From: Zoogloea sp.
GTDB lineage: Bacteria > Pseudomonadota > Gammaproteobacteria > Burkholderiales > Rhodocyclaceae
Direction of reading: 5' to 3'
Assembly (NCBI GenBank): GCA_016703645.1
Contig: JADJBR010000007.1
Coordinates: 806,001-870,000 of the forward strand
Length of the DNA stretch: 64,000 nt
Below the pieces are notes generated by a model, which was given only the letters and a program-made list of their open reading frames with translations, had not been told where the DNA came from and made no database searches. Numbering within the stretch: position 1 is the first letter of the stretch; the number at the start of each line of letters is the position of its first letter. Of the stretch, positions 36,431 through 46,249 are shown in pieces. Made by a program: the position numbers and the translations under genes.

Positions 36431-37453
36431 ATGATCAACTCGCCCTATATCCGCAAGCCGGCCAGCGTCCAGAGCGTCATGCTCCAGGTCCTGCTCGCCC
36501 TCGTGCCCGGAATCGCCGCTTACGTGTGGTTCTTCGGCGCCGGCATCCTCGTCCAGCTCGCCATCGCCAGTGCCGCCGCCCTGGCCGGAGAGGCCGCCAT
36601 GCTGGCCATCCGCGGCAAGCCGAAGGCGCTCTTCCTCACCGATCTTTCAGCCATCGTCACGGCCTGGCTGATCGCCCTCACTTTCCCGCCCATCGTCCCC
36701 TGGTGGCTGACCGTCACCGGCACGCTGCTCGCCGTGGTCATCGTCAAGCAGCTCTATGGCGGCCTCGGGCAGAACCCCTTCAACCCGGCCATGGCCGCGT
36801 TCTGCCTGATGATCGTGGCCTATCCTGCGCTGATGTCCCAGTGGCCTGCCGCCGGCCAGCTCGACTTCAAGACCCAGCTTGACCTGATTTTCGGCGGCGC
36901 CCGCCAGGTGGATGCCATTACCGGCGCCACCCCCCTCGACGCCTTGCGCACGGCCTTGCGCAGTGCAGCCAGCGCCGATTCCGAACTTCATGGCCTGCGA
37001 GCCTCGCAGCTCATGGACGGCCCCGCCTTCGGCGCCCTGGGCGGAAAGGGTGGCGAGTGGGTCGCCCTCGCCTACCTGCTGGGCGGGCTGTGGCTGATCC
37101 AGCGCCGCATCATCACCTGGCACATCCCTGCCGCCTTCTGTGGTGCGCTCTTTCTCACCGCCGGCCTGCTGTGGAGCGTCCGCCCCGACAGCTTTGGCTC
37201 GCCACTCTTCCATCTAGCCTCCGGCGGCGCCATGCTCGGGGCCTTCTTCATCCTGACCGATCCAGTCTCAGGGGCAACCACGGCTCGCGGCAAACTGCTG
37301 TTTGCGGCAGGCGCAGCCGTGCTCACCTATGTTATCCGCGCCTTCGGCGCCTACCCGGACGGCATCGCCTTTGCGACCCTGCTGATGAACATTCTCGTGC
37401 CCATCATCGACATGAAGACCCAGGCACCTGTGTTCGGCCACAAGAAGGACTGA
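36431..37453 (+). CDS. rnfD: Rnf complex subunit D (flavinylated membrane protein)
   Basis: The 340-residue protein has about eight to nine transmembrane helices and the covalent FMN attachment motif DAITGATPLD with the acceptor Thr near residue 178, plus GGLGQNPFNPAMAA. It moves electrons across the membrane and is coupled to ion pumping. The start after the rnfC stop is the ATG giving MINSPYIRKPASVQ, which matches the family. Confidence 0.96.
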   Translation: MINSPYIRKPASVQSVMLQVLLALVPGIAAYVWFFGAGILVQLAIASAAALAGEAAMLAIRGKPKALFLTDLSAIVTAWLIALTFPPIVPWWLTVTGTLLAVVIVKQLYGGLGQNPFNPAMAAFCLMIVAYPALMSQWPAAGQLDFKTQLDLIFGGARQVDAITGATPLDALRTALRSAASADSELHGLRASQLMDGPAFGALGGKGGEWVALAYLLGGLWLIQRRIITWHIPAAFCGALFLTAGLLWSVRPDSFGSPLFHLASGGAMLGAFFILTDPVSGATTARGKLLFAAGAAVLTYVIRAFGAYPDGIAFATLLMNILVPIIDMKTQAPVFGHKKD

Positions 37454-37459
37454 CGGTCC

Positions 37460-38113
37460 ATGAGCGAAACCACTGCCCTCGGCCTTTCCGCCCGCACCGG
37501 CGGGGTGATGGTGGCCTTCACCGTGGTATTCACGGCGGTGATGGCCTTCACCTATGACGCCACCCGCGACCAGATCCAGGCCTCCGCCACCGAAGAGAAG
37601 ATGAAGCTCATCTCGGAGGTGCTGCCCGGCACAACCTACGACAACGCCCTGCTGGAGGACTACGTAAGGCTCGGCCCCACGCGCGAACTGGGCCTCGACG
37701 AAGGCGGCCGTGTGTACCGTGCGCGCAAGGCGGGCCAGCCCGCCGCCCTGCTGCTGGAGACGACCGCACCCGACGGCTACAGCGGCCGCATCGACCTGAT
37801 CGTCGCCATCAATGCCGACGGCAGCGTGTCTGGCGTGCGGGCCGTCAACCATCGGGAAACCCCGGGCCTGGGCGACTATATCGACCCCAGGAAGGACAGG
37901 GACAAGAAGTCCCCCTGGATCGCCCAGTTCTCCGACCTCAAGGCCGCGGACGTACCGGCCTGCAAGGTGAAGAAGGACGGAGGGCAGATCACCTACCACA
38001 CCGGCGCCACCATCAGTGCCCGCGCCGTCACCAACGCCGTCGGCCGCGCAGCCCGCTTCGCCGCCGACAACCAGAACCGCCTGTTCGCCGCCAAGAGCGG
38101 CGGCCCGCTCTGA
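37460..38113 (+). CDS. rnfG: Rnf complex subunit G (periplasmic flavoprotein)
   Basis: The 217-residue protein has one N-terminal helix and a periplasmic FMN-binding domain with the flavinylation motif TGATISARAV near residue 180. It receives electrons from RnfD. Seven bases separate it from rnfD and 13 from rnfE. Confidence 0.96.
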   Translation: MSETTALGLSARTGGVMVAFTVVFTAVMAFTYDATRDQIQASATEEKMKLISEVLPGTTYDNALLEDYVRLGPTRELGLDEGGRVYRARKAGQPAALLLETTAPDGYSGRIDLIVAINADGSVSGVRAVNHRETPGLGDYIDPRKDRDKKSPWIAQFSDLKAADVPACKVKKDGGQITYHTGATISARAVTNAVGRAARFAADNQNRLFAAKSGGPL

Positions 38114-38126
38114 CGGGAGACCCACC

Positions 38127-38840
38127 ATGGACTTTCAAGCCCACAAGGAAATCGCCTGGAACGGCATCTGGAAGCAGAACACGGGCGTCGTCCAGATCCT
38201 CGGCCTGTGCCCCATCCTGGCCATCAGCACCAATGTGGTCAATGCCGTCAGCCTCGGCCTTGCCACCATCCTGGTCATGGCCCTGGCCAACCTGGCCATT
38301 TCGGCGCTGCGCAACTTCATCCCCTACGAGATCCGCATCCCGGTCTTCATCCTGATCATCGCTGCCCTGGTCACCGTGGTGGACCTGGCCTTCAATGCCT
38401 ATCTCCATGAGCTTTACCTGGTGCTCGGCATCTTCATCCCGCTGATCGTCACCAACTGCATCGTCCTTGCCCGGGTCGAAGCCTTCGCCGCCAAGAACGA
38501 ACCCGCACACTCCACGACGGATGGCATCGCCATGGGCGTCGGCCTGACTCTCGTCCTGGCCGTACTCGGTGCCATGCGCGAAATCGTCGGTAGCGGCACC
38601 CTGTTTTCAGGCATCGAGATGATCTTTCCGGGAACGGAGGGGCTCACACTCTTCGGTGACAACTACCCGGGTTTTCTGGTCGCCATCCTGCCGCCGGGCG
38701 CCTTCATCGCCCTGGGTTTCCTGATTGCCGGGCGCAACTGGATCGAAGCCCGCAAGCAGGCCCGCGCCCGCGCCAACCCACCCGCCTCCGGCGCCCCGCA
38801 GGCGTCCGTCGAACCCAGCGCACCGGCAGAAGCCGCCTGA
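38127..38840 (+). CDS. rnfE: Rnf complex subunit E
   Basis: The 237-residue membrane protein is the RnfA paralogue: NTGVVQILGLCPILAISTN, IPLIVTNCIVLARVEAFA. A hydrophilic Ala/Pro-rich tail of about 30 residues follows the last helix. The ATG is preceded by GGGAGA. The TGA overlaps the nth ATG by one base, coupling the rnf operon to nth as in many proteobacteria. Confidence 0.96.
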   Translation: MDFQAHKEIAWNGIWKQNTGVVQILGLCPILAISTNVVNAVSLGLATILVMALANLAISALRNFIPYEIRIPVFILIIAALVTVVDLAFNAYLHELYLVLGIFIPLIVTNCIVLARVEAFAAKNEPAHSTTDGIAMGVGLTLVLAVLGAMREIVGSGTLFSGIEMIFPGTEGLTLFGDNYPGFLVAILPPGAFIALGFLIAGRNWIEARKQARARANPPASGAPQASVEPSAPAEAA

Positions 38841-39481
38841 TGGCCGACATGAAGCTGGCCGCGGTGGCCGAAGCCTTCCTGCGCCTGCGGAACGCCAATC
38901 CCAACCCGACCACCGAGCTGGAATACGCCTCGCCCTACCAGCTCCTGGTCGCCGTGGTGCTATCGGCCCAGGCCACCGACAAGGGCGTCAATCTCGCCAC
39001 TCGCAAACTCTTCGCCGTCGCCCCCACTCCGGAGTCCATGGCGGACCTGGGTGAAGCCGGCATCGTCGAGCACATCAAGACCATCGGCCTCTTCCGCAAC
39101 AAGGCAAAGAACACCCTGGCCCTGTCGCACCAGCTTCTTGAGCGTCACGGCGGCGAAGTCCCCAATGACCGGGACGCCCTCGAAGCCCTGCCTGGCGTTG
39201 GCCGCAAGACCGCCAACGTAGTGCTCAACACCATCTTCGGTGAACCGACGATGGCCGTGGATACCCACATCTTCCGCCTCGCCAACCGCACGGGCCTCGC
39301 GCCCGGCAAGGACGTACTGGAGGTGGAGAAGCGTCTGCTGCGCCGCATCCCCAGGGAATACCTGCGCGACGCCCACCACTGGCTGATCCTGCACGGCCGC
39401 TATGTGTGCGTAGCCCGCAAACCCCATTGTGGCAAGTGCATCATCCGCGACCTGTGCCTGTCGCGGGACAAAACCGACTGA
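38840..39481 (+). CDS. nth: Endonuclease III
   Basis: The 213-residue DNA glycosylase/AP lyase removes oxidised pyrimidines. It has the helix-hairpin-helix LPGVGRKTANVVL with the catalytic Lys, the catalytic Asp in AVDTHIFRLANR, and the C-terminal Fe4S4 motif C-x6-C-x2-C-x5-C. Coupled to rnfE. Confidence 0.98.
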   Translation: MADMKLAAVAEAFLRLRNANPNPTTELEYASPYQLLVAVVLSAQATDKGVNLATRKLFAVAPTPESMADLGEAGIVEHIKTIGLFRNKAKNTLALSHQLLERHGGEVPNDRDALEALPGVGRKTANVVLNTIFGEPTMAVDTHIFRLANRTGLAPGKDVLEVEKRLLRRIPREYLRDAHHWLILHGRYVCVARKPHCGKCIIRDLCLSRDKTD

Positions 39482-39587
39482 ACCGCCCGTCCGGCAAAGA
39501 CGCCGCCAAGGGCGCCCCACATCGCCCCCGCGCGGCGCAATCCGGAACCCGGCAACCACGCCCGAGCTTCACAAGGAAATCCCCACC

Positions 39588-40016
39588 ATGTTCGACCCCT
39601 CCAGAGACCAGGCCCGCCAGTTCTTCATCAGTGCCTGGGCCAAGCACCGTAACCGCGAGGTTCTGACCCAACTCGAGATCATTGCCGCCGACCTGGTCGC
39701 CCATCATCCGGAGTACCACGCGCTGCTTGAAGATCCCGACGCGGTGTCGAAGGATTTCAGCCCCGAGGATGGCCAGATCAACCCCTTCCTGCATCTCTCC
39801 CTGCACCTGGCCATCGAGGAGCAACTCTCCATCAACCAGCCCCCGGGCATCCGGGAAGCCTTCGAGGCCTGCCAGGGTCGCCATGGCGACCGCCACGCGG
39901 CGCTCCACGACGTGCTTGATTGCCTCGGTGAAACCATCTGGAAGGCGCAGCGTGACAAGGCCCCGCTGGACGGCCGCGCCTATGTGGAAGCAGTACGCAA
40001 ACGCGCCAGCAACTGA
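39588..40016 (+). CDS. DUF1841 family protein
   Basis: The 142-residue cytoplasmic protein is all-helical and contains FISAWAKHR, HPEYHALLEDPD, QINPFLHLSLHLAIEEQLSINQP and CLGETIWKAQRD, characteristic of DUF1841, a proteobacterial family of unknown function usually beside nth. The ATG is preceded by AAGGAAAT. It sits between nth and hflX. Confidence 0.92.
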   Translation: MFDPSRDQARQFFISAWAKHRNREVLTQLEIIAADLVAHHPEYHALLEDPDAVSKDFSPEDGQINPFLHLSLHLAIEEQLSINQPPGIREAFEACQGRHGDRHAALHDVLDCLGETIWKAQRDKAPLDGRAYVEAVRKRASN

Positions 40017-40060
40017 AGCGCTACACTCCGCCCCTGCCCACCCGATCCGGTCCCCCACGC

Positions 40061-41380
40061 ATGCAAATGGAAGTCAAAGATCAACCCAGGTACGCCGTCG
40101 TGGCGGCCGTGCAACTGCCCAACGTCACCGACCTGGAATTTGAAGCTTCACTGGCCGAACTTCGGGAACTCGCCAAGACCCTGGGGTTGCAGGTGGTTCA
40201 CACCTTCATCCAGAAGCGCACCAGCTTCGACGCCAACGCCTACCTGGGCGTGGGCAAGCGCCAGGAGATCCAGACCTACGTCAATGGGGAGCACGATGCG
40301 CTGCCCGGGGGCGGCCAGATCGATGCGATCCTGGTGGACCATGAGATTTCGCCCTCTCAGGCACGCAACCTGGAAGTCGAAGTGGGCTGCGAGGTGATGG
40401 ACCGCACCATGGTCATCCTCGAGATCTTCCACCGCAACGCCCGCTCCCGCGCAGCCCGGGCCCAGGTGGAAATTGCCCGCCTCGGCTACATGGCACCCCG
40501 CCTGCGCGAAATGGCCAAGCTGGCCGGCCCCCAGGGGCGTCAGCGCAGCGGTGTCGGTGGCCGGGGTGCCGGCGAATCCCATACCGAGCTGGACCGCCGC
40601 AAGATCCGCGACCGCATCGCCGAGCTGCAGCAGGAAATCGACGCGATGGAGGTCGAGCGCAAGACCCAACGCGCCCGCCGCCAGGAACGCCAGGGCCTCG
40701 CCACGGTGGCCCTGGTCGGCTACACCAACGCCGGCAAGTCCACCCTGATGCGGGCCCTCACCGGCAGCGAAGTACTGGTCGCCAACAAGCTCTTCGCCAC
40801 CCTAGACACCACCGTGCGCGTACTGCACCCGGAAGGCATCCCCCGTGTGCTGGTCAGCGATACGGTGGGCTTCATCAAGAATCTGCCCCACGGCCTCGTC
40901 GCATCCTTCAAGTCGACCCTCGACGAGGCACTGGATGCCTCGCTGCTGCTCCACGTGATCGACGCCAGTGATCCTGGCTTCGAGCGCCAGCTCGAAGTGA
41001 CCGACGTGGTGCTCGCCGAAATCGGGGCTGATGTACTCCCGCGCATCCGCGTCTTCAACAAGATCGACCACGTGGGCGATGACGCCGCCCAGGCCGAATG
41101 CAAGGCTTCACTGCAGGCCCGCTACCCCGACTGCGTCGTCATGAGCGCGCGCCGTCCCGAGGAGGTCTCCGCGCTCCGGGAGGTCATCCTCGGCTTCTTC
41201 CAGCGGGATCTGGTCGAGGCCGAGCTCTTCCTGCCCTGGTCGGCCCAGCAGTTGCGTGGCGAAATCTTTTCCAACTGCCAGGTGCTGGAAGAACGCGCCG
41301 ACGAGGACGGCGCCATCTTCCAGGTGCGAGGCGCCGCCGACGTGGTGCAGGGACTGAGGGACCGCCTGGGACGACCCTGA
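40061..41380 (+). CDS. hflX: GTPase HflX
   Basis: The 439-residue ribosome-associated GTPase has the N-terminal HflX domain (LVDHEISPSQARNLE), a GGRGAGESHTELDRR linker, and the G domain with GYTNAGKST, DTVGFIKNLPH and NKID. It rescues or splits stalled 70S ribosomes under stress. There is no adjacent hfq, unlike the common hfq-hflX pairing. Downstream it converges with the efflux operon over 129 bases that contain no gene. Confidence 0.96.
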   Translation: MQMEVKDQPRYAVVAAVQLPNVTDLEFEASLAELRELAKTLGLQVVHTFIQKRTSFDANAYLGVGKRQEIQTYVNGEHDALPGGGQIDAILVDHEISPSQARNLEVEVGCEVMDRTMVILEIFHRNARSRAARAQVEIARLGYMAPRLREMAKLAGPQGRQRSGVGGRGAGESHTELDRRKIRDRIAELQQEIDAMEVERKTQRARRQERQGLATVALVGYTNAGKSTLMRALTGSEVLVANKLFATLDTTVRVLHPEGIPRVLVSDTVGFIKNLPHGLVASFKSTLDEALDASLLLHVIDASDPGFERQLEVTDVVLAEIGADVLPRIRVFNKIDHVGDDAAQAECKASLQARYPDCVVMSARRPEEVSALREVILGFFQRDLVEAELFLPWSAQQLRGEIFSNCQVLEERADEDGAIFQVRGAADVVQGLRDRLGRP

Positions 41381-41509
41381 GCGCCTTCCTCACCTCAGGG
41401 TTGAAGCCATCGTCGCGAGCGAGCCGGGTTCACTCCCTGCGACGCAAACGCACGCGGCATTCGGCATCACGGGGCGCGAGATCGGGTCGCACCGCGGACT
41501 TGCCCCCTC

Positions 41510-42718
41510 TCACTCGTGCCGCAGTGCCTCGATGGGATCCAGACGGGCAGCACGCCGGGCCGGCACGTAACCGAAGATCACACCGATGGCCGCCGAGAAG
41601 CCAAAGGACAACAGGTTGATCACCGGATTGAACAGGTAGGGAACATGCATCAGCGCCGCGCCACTGATGGAGGCCATCGTCGCCAGAATGATCCCCACAA
41701 CGCCGCCCAGCGATGCCAGCGCCACGGCCTCGATCAGGAACTGCAGCAGCACTTCCCGCTCCAGCGCTCCGATGGCCAGCCGGATGCCGATCTCACGGGT
41801 GCGTTCGGTCACCGACACCAGCATGATGTTCATGATTCCGATGCCACCCACCAGCAAGCTCACGGCAGCCACGGCGCCCAGCAGACCGGTCATCACCTTG
41901 GTGGTGCTGGACAGGGTTTCGGCAATCTGGCGCGTATCCATGACCGAGAAGTCGTCATTGTCACCCGGGCCGATATGGCGCCGTTCCCGCATCAGCCACG
42001 TGATCTGCTCCTTTGCAAGGTCCATTGACGCGTCGTCGCGCACCGACACCATCAATGTCGCCACATCCACCGAGCCGGTGAGACGACGCTGCACGGTGCG
42101 CAAGGGCATCGCCACAAGATCGTCCTGATCATTGCCCATGGAGGATTGACCTTTCGAGGTGAGCAGCCCGATCACCTCACAGGAGAACTGTTTGACCCGG
42201 ATCTTGCGGCCGACCGGATCCAGCCCGCCGAACAGTTCCCTGCGGACGGTTTCACCGATCACACAGACCGCAGCACCTGCCCGTTCCTCCGCTTCGTTGA
42301 AGACTCGTCCGCTGGCGATCTGCCACTTGCCGGCCGAAAACCAGTCCCGACTGGTGCCCGTCACCCCCGCCGACCAATTGCGCGACATGGCCACCAGGGT
42401 GACGCTCTTGCTGCTCACCGGCACGACCGCCGCGAGACCATTGACCTGATTGCGCAAGGCGTCGGCGTCAGCCACCTTGAAGGCAGCCGAGCCCGCCGAG
42501 TCACGCCCGGGGCCCAGGTGCTGACCAGGCCGGATGATCAGCAGGTTGCTGCCCAGGCTGGAAATCTGGTCAGACACGGCACGGGTTGCCCCGTTGCCGA
42601 GGGTCACCATGGTGATCACCGCCGACACGCCGATGACGATGCCCAGGATGGTCAGGAAGGAACGCATCAGGTTGCGCCGGATCTCGCGCAGCGCGAGCAG
42701 GAGGGCGTTCCAGATCAT
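41510..42718 (-). CDS. macB: MacB-type ABC transporter permease (FtsX family)
   Basis: The 402-residue protein has one N-terminal transmembrane helix (LTILGIVIGVSAVITMV), a periplasmic MacB-PCD domain and three C-terminal helices including GGIGIMNIMLVSVTERTREIGIR. It works with the separate ATPase encoded just upstream; in E. coli the two are fused in MacB. It probably exports a peptide, macrolide-like or siderophore substrate through the OMF. Genes overlap by four bases. Confidence 0.93.
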   Translation of the reverse strand: MIWNALLLALREIRRNLMRSFLTILGIVIGVSAVITMVTLGNGATRAVSDQISSLGSNLLIIRPGQHLGPGRDSAGSAAFKVADADALRNQVNGLAAVVPVSSKSVTLVAMSRNWSAGVTGTSRDWFSAGKWQIASGRVFNEAEERAGAAVCVIGETVRRELFGGLDPVGRKIRVKQFSCEVIGLLTSKGQSSMGNDQDDLVAMPLRTVQRRLTGSVDVATLMVSVRDDASMDLAKEQITWLMRERRHIGPGDNDDFSVMDTRQIAETLSSTTKVMTGLLGAVAAVSLLVGGIGIMNIMLVSVTERTREIGIRLAIGALEREVLLQFLIEAVALASLGGVVGIILATMASISGAALMHVPYLFNPVINLLSFGFSAAIGVIFGYVPARRAARLDPIEALRHE

Positions 42719-43434
42719 GCCCGGCCTCCCCCGTCCTGCCGCTCCGCCTGGCGGACATCACTGGCAATGCGCCCATCCACCAGGCGCACGACCCGATGGG
42801 CATACTCGGCCATGTCCGCCTCATGGGTCACCATGACCACGGTGATGCCCTTGTCCCGGTTGAGGTCGGTCAGCAGATTCATGATCTCACGGCTGCGCTC
42901 GGTATCCAGGTTGCCCGTCGGCTCGTCGGCGAGCAACAGGGACGGGCCAGTGACCAGCGCCCGGGCAATGGCCACCCGCTGCTGCTGGCCACCGGAGAGT
43001 TCCGCCGGGGAATGGTGCCCCCAACCATCCAGCCCCACCGAAGCCAGCGCGGCACGGGCATGCTCACGACGCTGGGTGGCAGGCTCACCGCGATACAGCA
43101 GCGGCAGCTCCACGTTCTCCTGGGCCGAGGTGCGCGCCAACAGGTTGAAGCCCTGGAAGACGAAACCCAGGGCATGACGGCGCAGCAAGGCCCGTTGGTC
43201 GCGACTCAAGCTCTCCACCGCCAACCCGCGAAATCGATAGCTCCCGCCGGAAGGCGTGTCGAGACAACCGAGGATGTTCATCAGGGAAGACTTTCCGGAG
43301 CCACTCGGCCCCATGATGGCCACGAAGTCGCCCTCGTCAATTCTCAGATCGACCCCACGCAGGGCCTGAAAGGCCGCTGCGCCTGTCCCGAAACGACGGG
43401 TCACCTCCGTAAGGGAAATAAGCGGCTCGCTCAT
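42715..43434 (-). CDS. MacB-type ABC transporter ATP-binding protein
   Basis: This 239-residue ATPase of the LolD/MacB branch has Walker A GPSGSGKSS, signature LSGGQQQRVAIARAL, Walker B LLLADEPTGNLD and the H-loop in VMVTHEADMAEYAHR. It energises the adjoining permease. Overlaps on both sides are four bases (ATGA). Confidence 0.95.
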   Translation of the reverse strand: MSEPLISLTEVTRRFGTGAAAFQALRGVDLRIDEGDFVAIMGPSGSGKSSLMNILGCLDTPSGGSYRFRGLAVESLSRDQRALLRRHALGFVFQGFNLLARTSAQENVELPLLYRGEPATQRREHARAALASVGLDGWGHHSPAELSGGQQQRVAIARALVTGPSLLLADEPTGNLDTERSREIMNLLTDLNRDKGITVVMVTHEADMAEYAHRVVRLVDGRIASDVRQAERQDGGGRA

Positions 43435-44729
43435 TTTCTGCCCGCCAGAGCCTCGATGATCACCTCGGCCCCCGCTTGCAGCGGAGCCTCACCGTCGGCA
43501 GCCCGGACCTCCGAAACCTGGCCATTGCTGCCCTGGACACTGACCCTGACCGCTGTCGCCTGCCCATCCTGCAGCAACCACAGGGTTTGGGTGCCGTCCT
43601 TGACAGTCGCCTCCGACGCCACCTTGGGCCCCGCTGACGGCGGTCGTGGCATCAGGCTGGAAAGCAGGCTGCGACTGGCCTGGGCCTTTTCGACCGGCGG
43701 TGAATAGCGCAGCGCGGCGTTGGGCACCAGCAGCACCTCCTTGCGCCGGGCAGTGGTGATTTCGGCGGTGGCCGTCATGCCGGGGCGCAGCAGCAACTCA
43801 TCGTTCTTCACTTCGAGGATGGTCAGGTAAGACACCACCTGGTCCTTGGTCTGGGAACCCCAGCCAACCCGCGTGACCCTGGCCGGGAAATACTGGCCGG
43901 GCCAGGCATCCACATGAAATCGGGCATCCTGGCCCTCCTTCACTTTGCCCACATCGGCTTCATCCACGTCCACCTGCAATTCCATGCGGCGCAGGTCTTC
44001 GGCCAGGGTGAAAAGCACCGGCGCGGTCATCGCCGCGGCGACGGTCTGGCCCGGCTCAACCTTGCGGGTCAGCACGATGCCATCGATGGGAGAATGGATG
44101 GTGGCCTTGGACAGGCTGATTTCGAAGGTGCTCAGGGCAGCCTTTGCCGACAGGACGGCGGCCTCAGCCACCCGCTGGTCTGCCACCGCCCGCAAGGCCG
44201 CCGCCTCGCCGCTGTCCAGCTCCGCCTTCGACGGCACCTTGCCGCCCGACAGGCGGGCCACCTCCCTCAGCCGTGCCAGACTGGCCGACGTTTCGGCAAC
44301 AGTGGCCTGGGTCTGACGCACCTTGGCCTCGGCCGAGGCCAGCTCCGCCTTCCCCTGCCTCACCTGGTCCTTCAGTTTCGAAGTATCCAGACGGGCAATG
44401 ACCTGCCCCTTGCGGACCCGGTCGTTCACGTCCACCAGCACCGTATCGATGATGCCGGACAACTCGCTGCCCACGTCCACCGAATTGGTCGGTTGCAGAT
44501 TTCCGGTGGCGGATACGTTGATGATCAGTTCGCCCTGCCGGATCGGCTGGGTGCGGAACCGGGGGCCAACGTCACCATTTCCGCCAAGGAGACCGAACAT
44601 CAGAGCGCCGATCACTACCAGTCCGGCAACGATCAGTAACAGGCGAGGCCTGCCGCCGAAACGGGACTGGCCGCTTTTCAGGATGAGATCGCGCAATGCT
44701 TCTGCTGATTGGGTTTCGGGGGTACTCAT
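43431..44729 (-). CDS. macA: MacA-like periplasmic adaptor (HlyD/RND MFP family)
   Basis: The 432-residue protein has an N-terminal membrane anchor (LLLIVAGLVVIGALMFGLLGG), a lipoyl/barrel-sandwich segment (GNLQPTNSVDVGSELSGIIDTVLVDVND), a long alpha-helical hairpin rich in Ala/Glu (~residues 110-190) and beta-barrel and membrane-proximal domains. It links the ABC transporter to the outer-membrane channel. Overlaps neighbours by four bases on each side. Confidence 0.94.
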   Translation of the reverse strand: MSTPETQSAEALRDLILKSGQSRFGGRPRLLLIVAGLVVIGALMFGLLGGNGDVGPRFRTQPIRQGELIINVSATGNLQPTNSVDVGSELSGIIDTVLVDVNDRVRKGQVIARLDTSKLKDQVRQGKAELASAEAKVRQTQATVAETSASLARLREVARLSGGKVPSKAELDSGEAAALRAVADQRVAEAAVLSAKAALSTFEISLSKATIHSPIDGIVLTRKVEPGQTVAAAMTAPVLFTLAEDLRRMELQVDVDEADVGKVKEGQDARFHVDAWPGQYFPARVTRVGWGSQTKDQVVSYLTILEVKNDELLLRPGMTATAEITTARRKEVLLVPNAALRYSPPVEKAQASRSLLSSLMPRPPSAGPKVASEATVKDGTQTLWLLQDGQATAVRVSVQGSNGQVSEVRAADGEAPLQAGAEVIIEALAGRK

Positions 44730-46186
44730 GAGTCTCTTCCGTCGGTGATTTGAGAAGGCATCCCCTCGCTCGGCGACCAGCCACCGCCAAGGGCCTTGTA
44801 GAGCTGGATCAGGGCCGTGACACGTTCCGCATCGGCTGAAGCCAGACTGTCCTCAACGGCAAGCAAGGTACGTTCGGTGGTCAGCACGGTCTGGAAGTCA
44901 ATCAGCCCGGCGTTGTAGCGGTGACGCGCCAACAAGGCCGCATTGCGCGCGGCACCGACGGCACTGATCAGCGCCCGCTGCCGTTCCCCCCCGCCCGAGA
45001 GGGCAACCAGCGCGTTCTGCACGTCCTCCAGGGCCGTCAGCACGGCCTTGTCGTAGGCAGCGCGCCTCTGCGCACGGAGGGCATCCTGGATCTCGACCTG
45101 GGCTCGCAATCGCCCGGCATCAAACACAGGGCCGGCCACGGCCCCGGCAAGGGAGCGGGCAATCTGTCCTCCACCGCTGAAGGTGGACAGTCCGAGGGCC
45201 TGCAGGCCAATGGACCCTGACAGACTGAAACTTGGGTAACGGGCGGCCTCAGCCTGACCAAGCCGAGCCGTCTCGGCTGCCAAGCGGCGCTCTGCGGCCT
45301 GCACATCCGGGCGCTGACGCAGGGTTTCGGCTGGAATGCGGAGGGCGATATCCCGTGGCAGGGTCGGCAGCGTCTCCGTGCCCGCCTTGCTGAGCTGCTC
45401 GTGCAGGCTGCCCGGGGTACGGCCGGTAAGAATGGCCAAGCGATGCTCGGCAGCGGCTCGACCACTATCGAGTGTGGGAATGGCAGCCCGGGTCGTGTCC
45501 CGATTGCTGCGTGCCTGCTCCACCTCAAGACTGCCGACCAGCCCGGCCTGGGCTCGCCAATCGGTGATCTGCAGGGTTTCAGACTGGCTGCCCAGATTGT
45601 CCCGGGCAATCGCCAGGCGCGCCTGATAGGCCCTCAGCTCCACGTAATTGAGCGCCACTTCTGCCACCAGACTGACCCGGGTAGCCCTCATGTCCGCGAC
45701 GCTGGCGTCCAGATCAGCCTCGGCCGCCTCCAATGCCCTGCGTGCCCCCCCGAAGACATCGGGCTCCCAGCTTGCATCGAAACCCGCCGCGTAGAGGGTC
45801 TTGTCCGCTCCAAGGGCGGTGCTTCGCGTCACGCCCGTGGATGCGCCGACCGTCGGAAACCGGTTGGCCGATGCCAGATCCCGATTGGCACGGGCCGCCC
45901 GCAAGGCTGCACTGGCGCTGCGCAGATCCGGGTTGTCCCCAAGGGCATCCTCGATCAGGCTGGTGAGTTGCGGGTCGGACAACTGTTCCCACCAACGCGC
46001 CAGGCCATCCCCCGTCTCCGGGATCGTGCCGACGGTCGACACCGCTTGCCAGGCGGCTGGAACGGGCGTTTCAGGTACCCGGTAATCCGGGCCGACGGTG
46101 GCACACGCGCCAAGCAAACTGACCAGCAGCACCGGCAGCAGGCGGCGGACCGGGGTCGATGGGGCAATGGGAAAGGAGGGAAACAT
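44726..46186 (-). CDS. Outer-membrane efflux lipoprotein (NodT/OprM family)
   Basis: The 486-residue channel has a lipoprotein signal with the lipobox LLGAC, followed by VGPDYRVPETPVPAAW, and two OEP repeats with DLRSASAALRAARANRDLA and RQRPDVQAAERRLAA. It should form the trimeric tunnel of the tripartite pump. I start at the ATG giving MFPSFPIAPSTPVRR before the signal; an upstream ATG would add 18 residues. It is first in the operon. Confidence 0.93.
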   Translation of the reverse strand: MFPSFPIAPSTPVRRLLPVLLVSLLGACATVGPDYRVPETPVPAAWQAVSTVGTIPETGDGLARWWEQLSDPQLTSLIEDALGDNPDLRSASAALRAARANRDLASANRFPTVGASTGVTRSTALGADKTLYAAGFDASWEPDVFGGARRALEAAEADLDASVADMRATRVSLVAEVALNYVELRAYQARLAIARDNLGSQSETLQITDWRAQAGLVGSLEVEQARSNRDTTRAAIPTLDSGRAAAEHRLAILTGRTPGSLHEQLSKAGTETLPTLPRDIALRIPAETLRQRPDVQAAERRLAAETARLGQAEAARYPSFSLSGSIGLQALGLSTFSGGGQIARSLAGAVAGPVFDAGRLRAQVEIQDALRAQRRAAYDKAVLTALEDVQNALVALSGGGERQRALISAVGAARNAALLARHRYNAGLIDFQTVLTTERTLLAVEDSLASADAERVTALIQLYKALGGGWSPSEGMPSQITDGRDS

Positions 46187-46249
46187 GAATGCAACCTTGA
46201 AGCTCTGCGCGCGCAGCGCAGCGACAGGCAGATCATTCACCTTTCAAGG

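Noticed and set aside
34954-36438. Long minus-strand open frame opposite rnfC
   Set aside because: Antisense to a clear Rnf subunit, with no start context or domain support.
41377-41410. Terminator for hflX (CCCTGAG ... CTCAGGG)
   Set aside because: The 12-base loop is long and no T run follows, so support is too weak to list.
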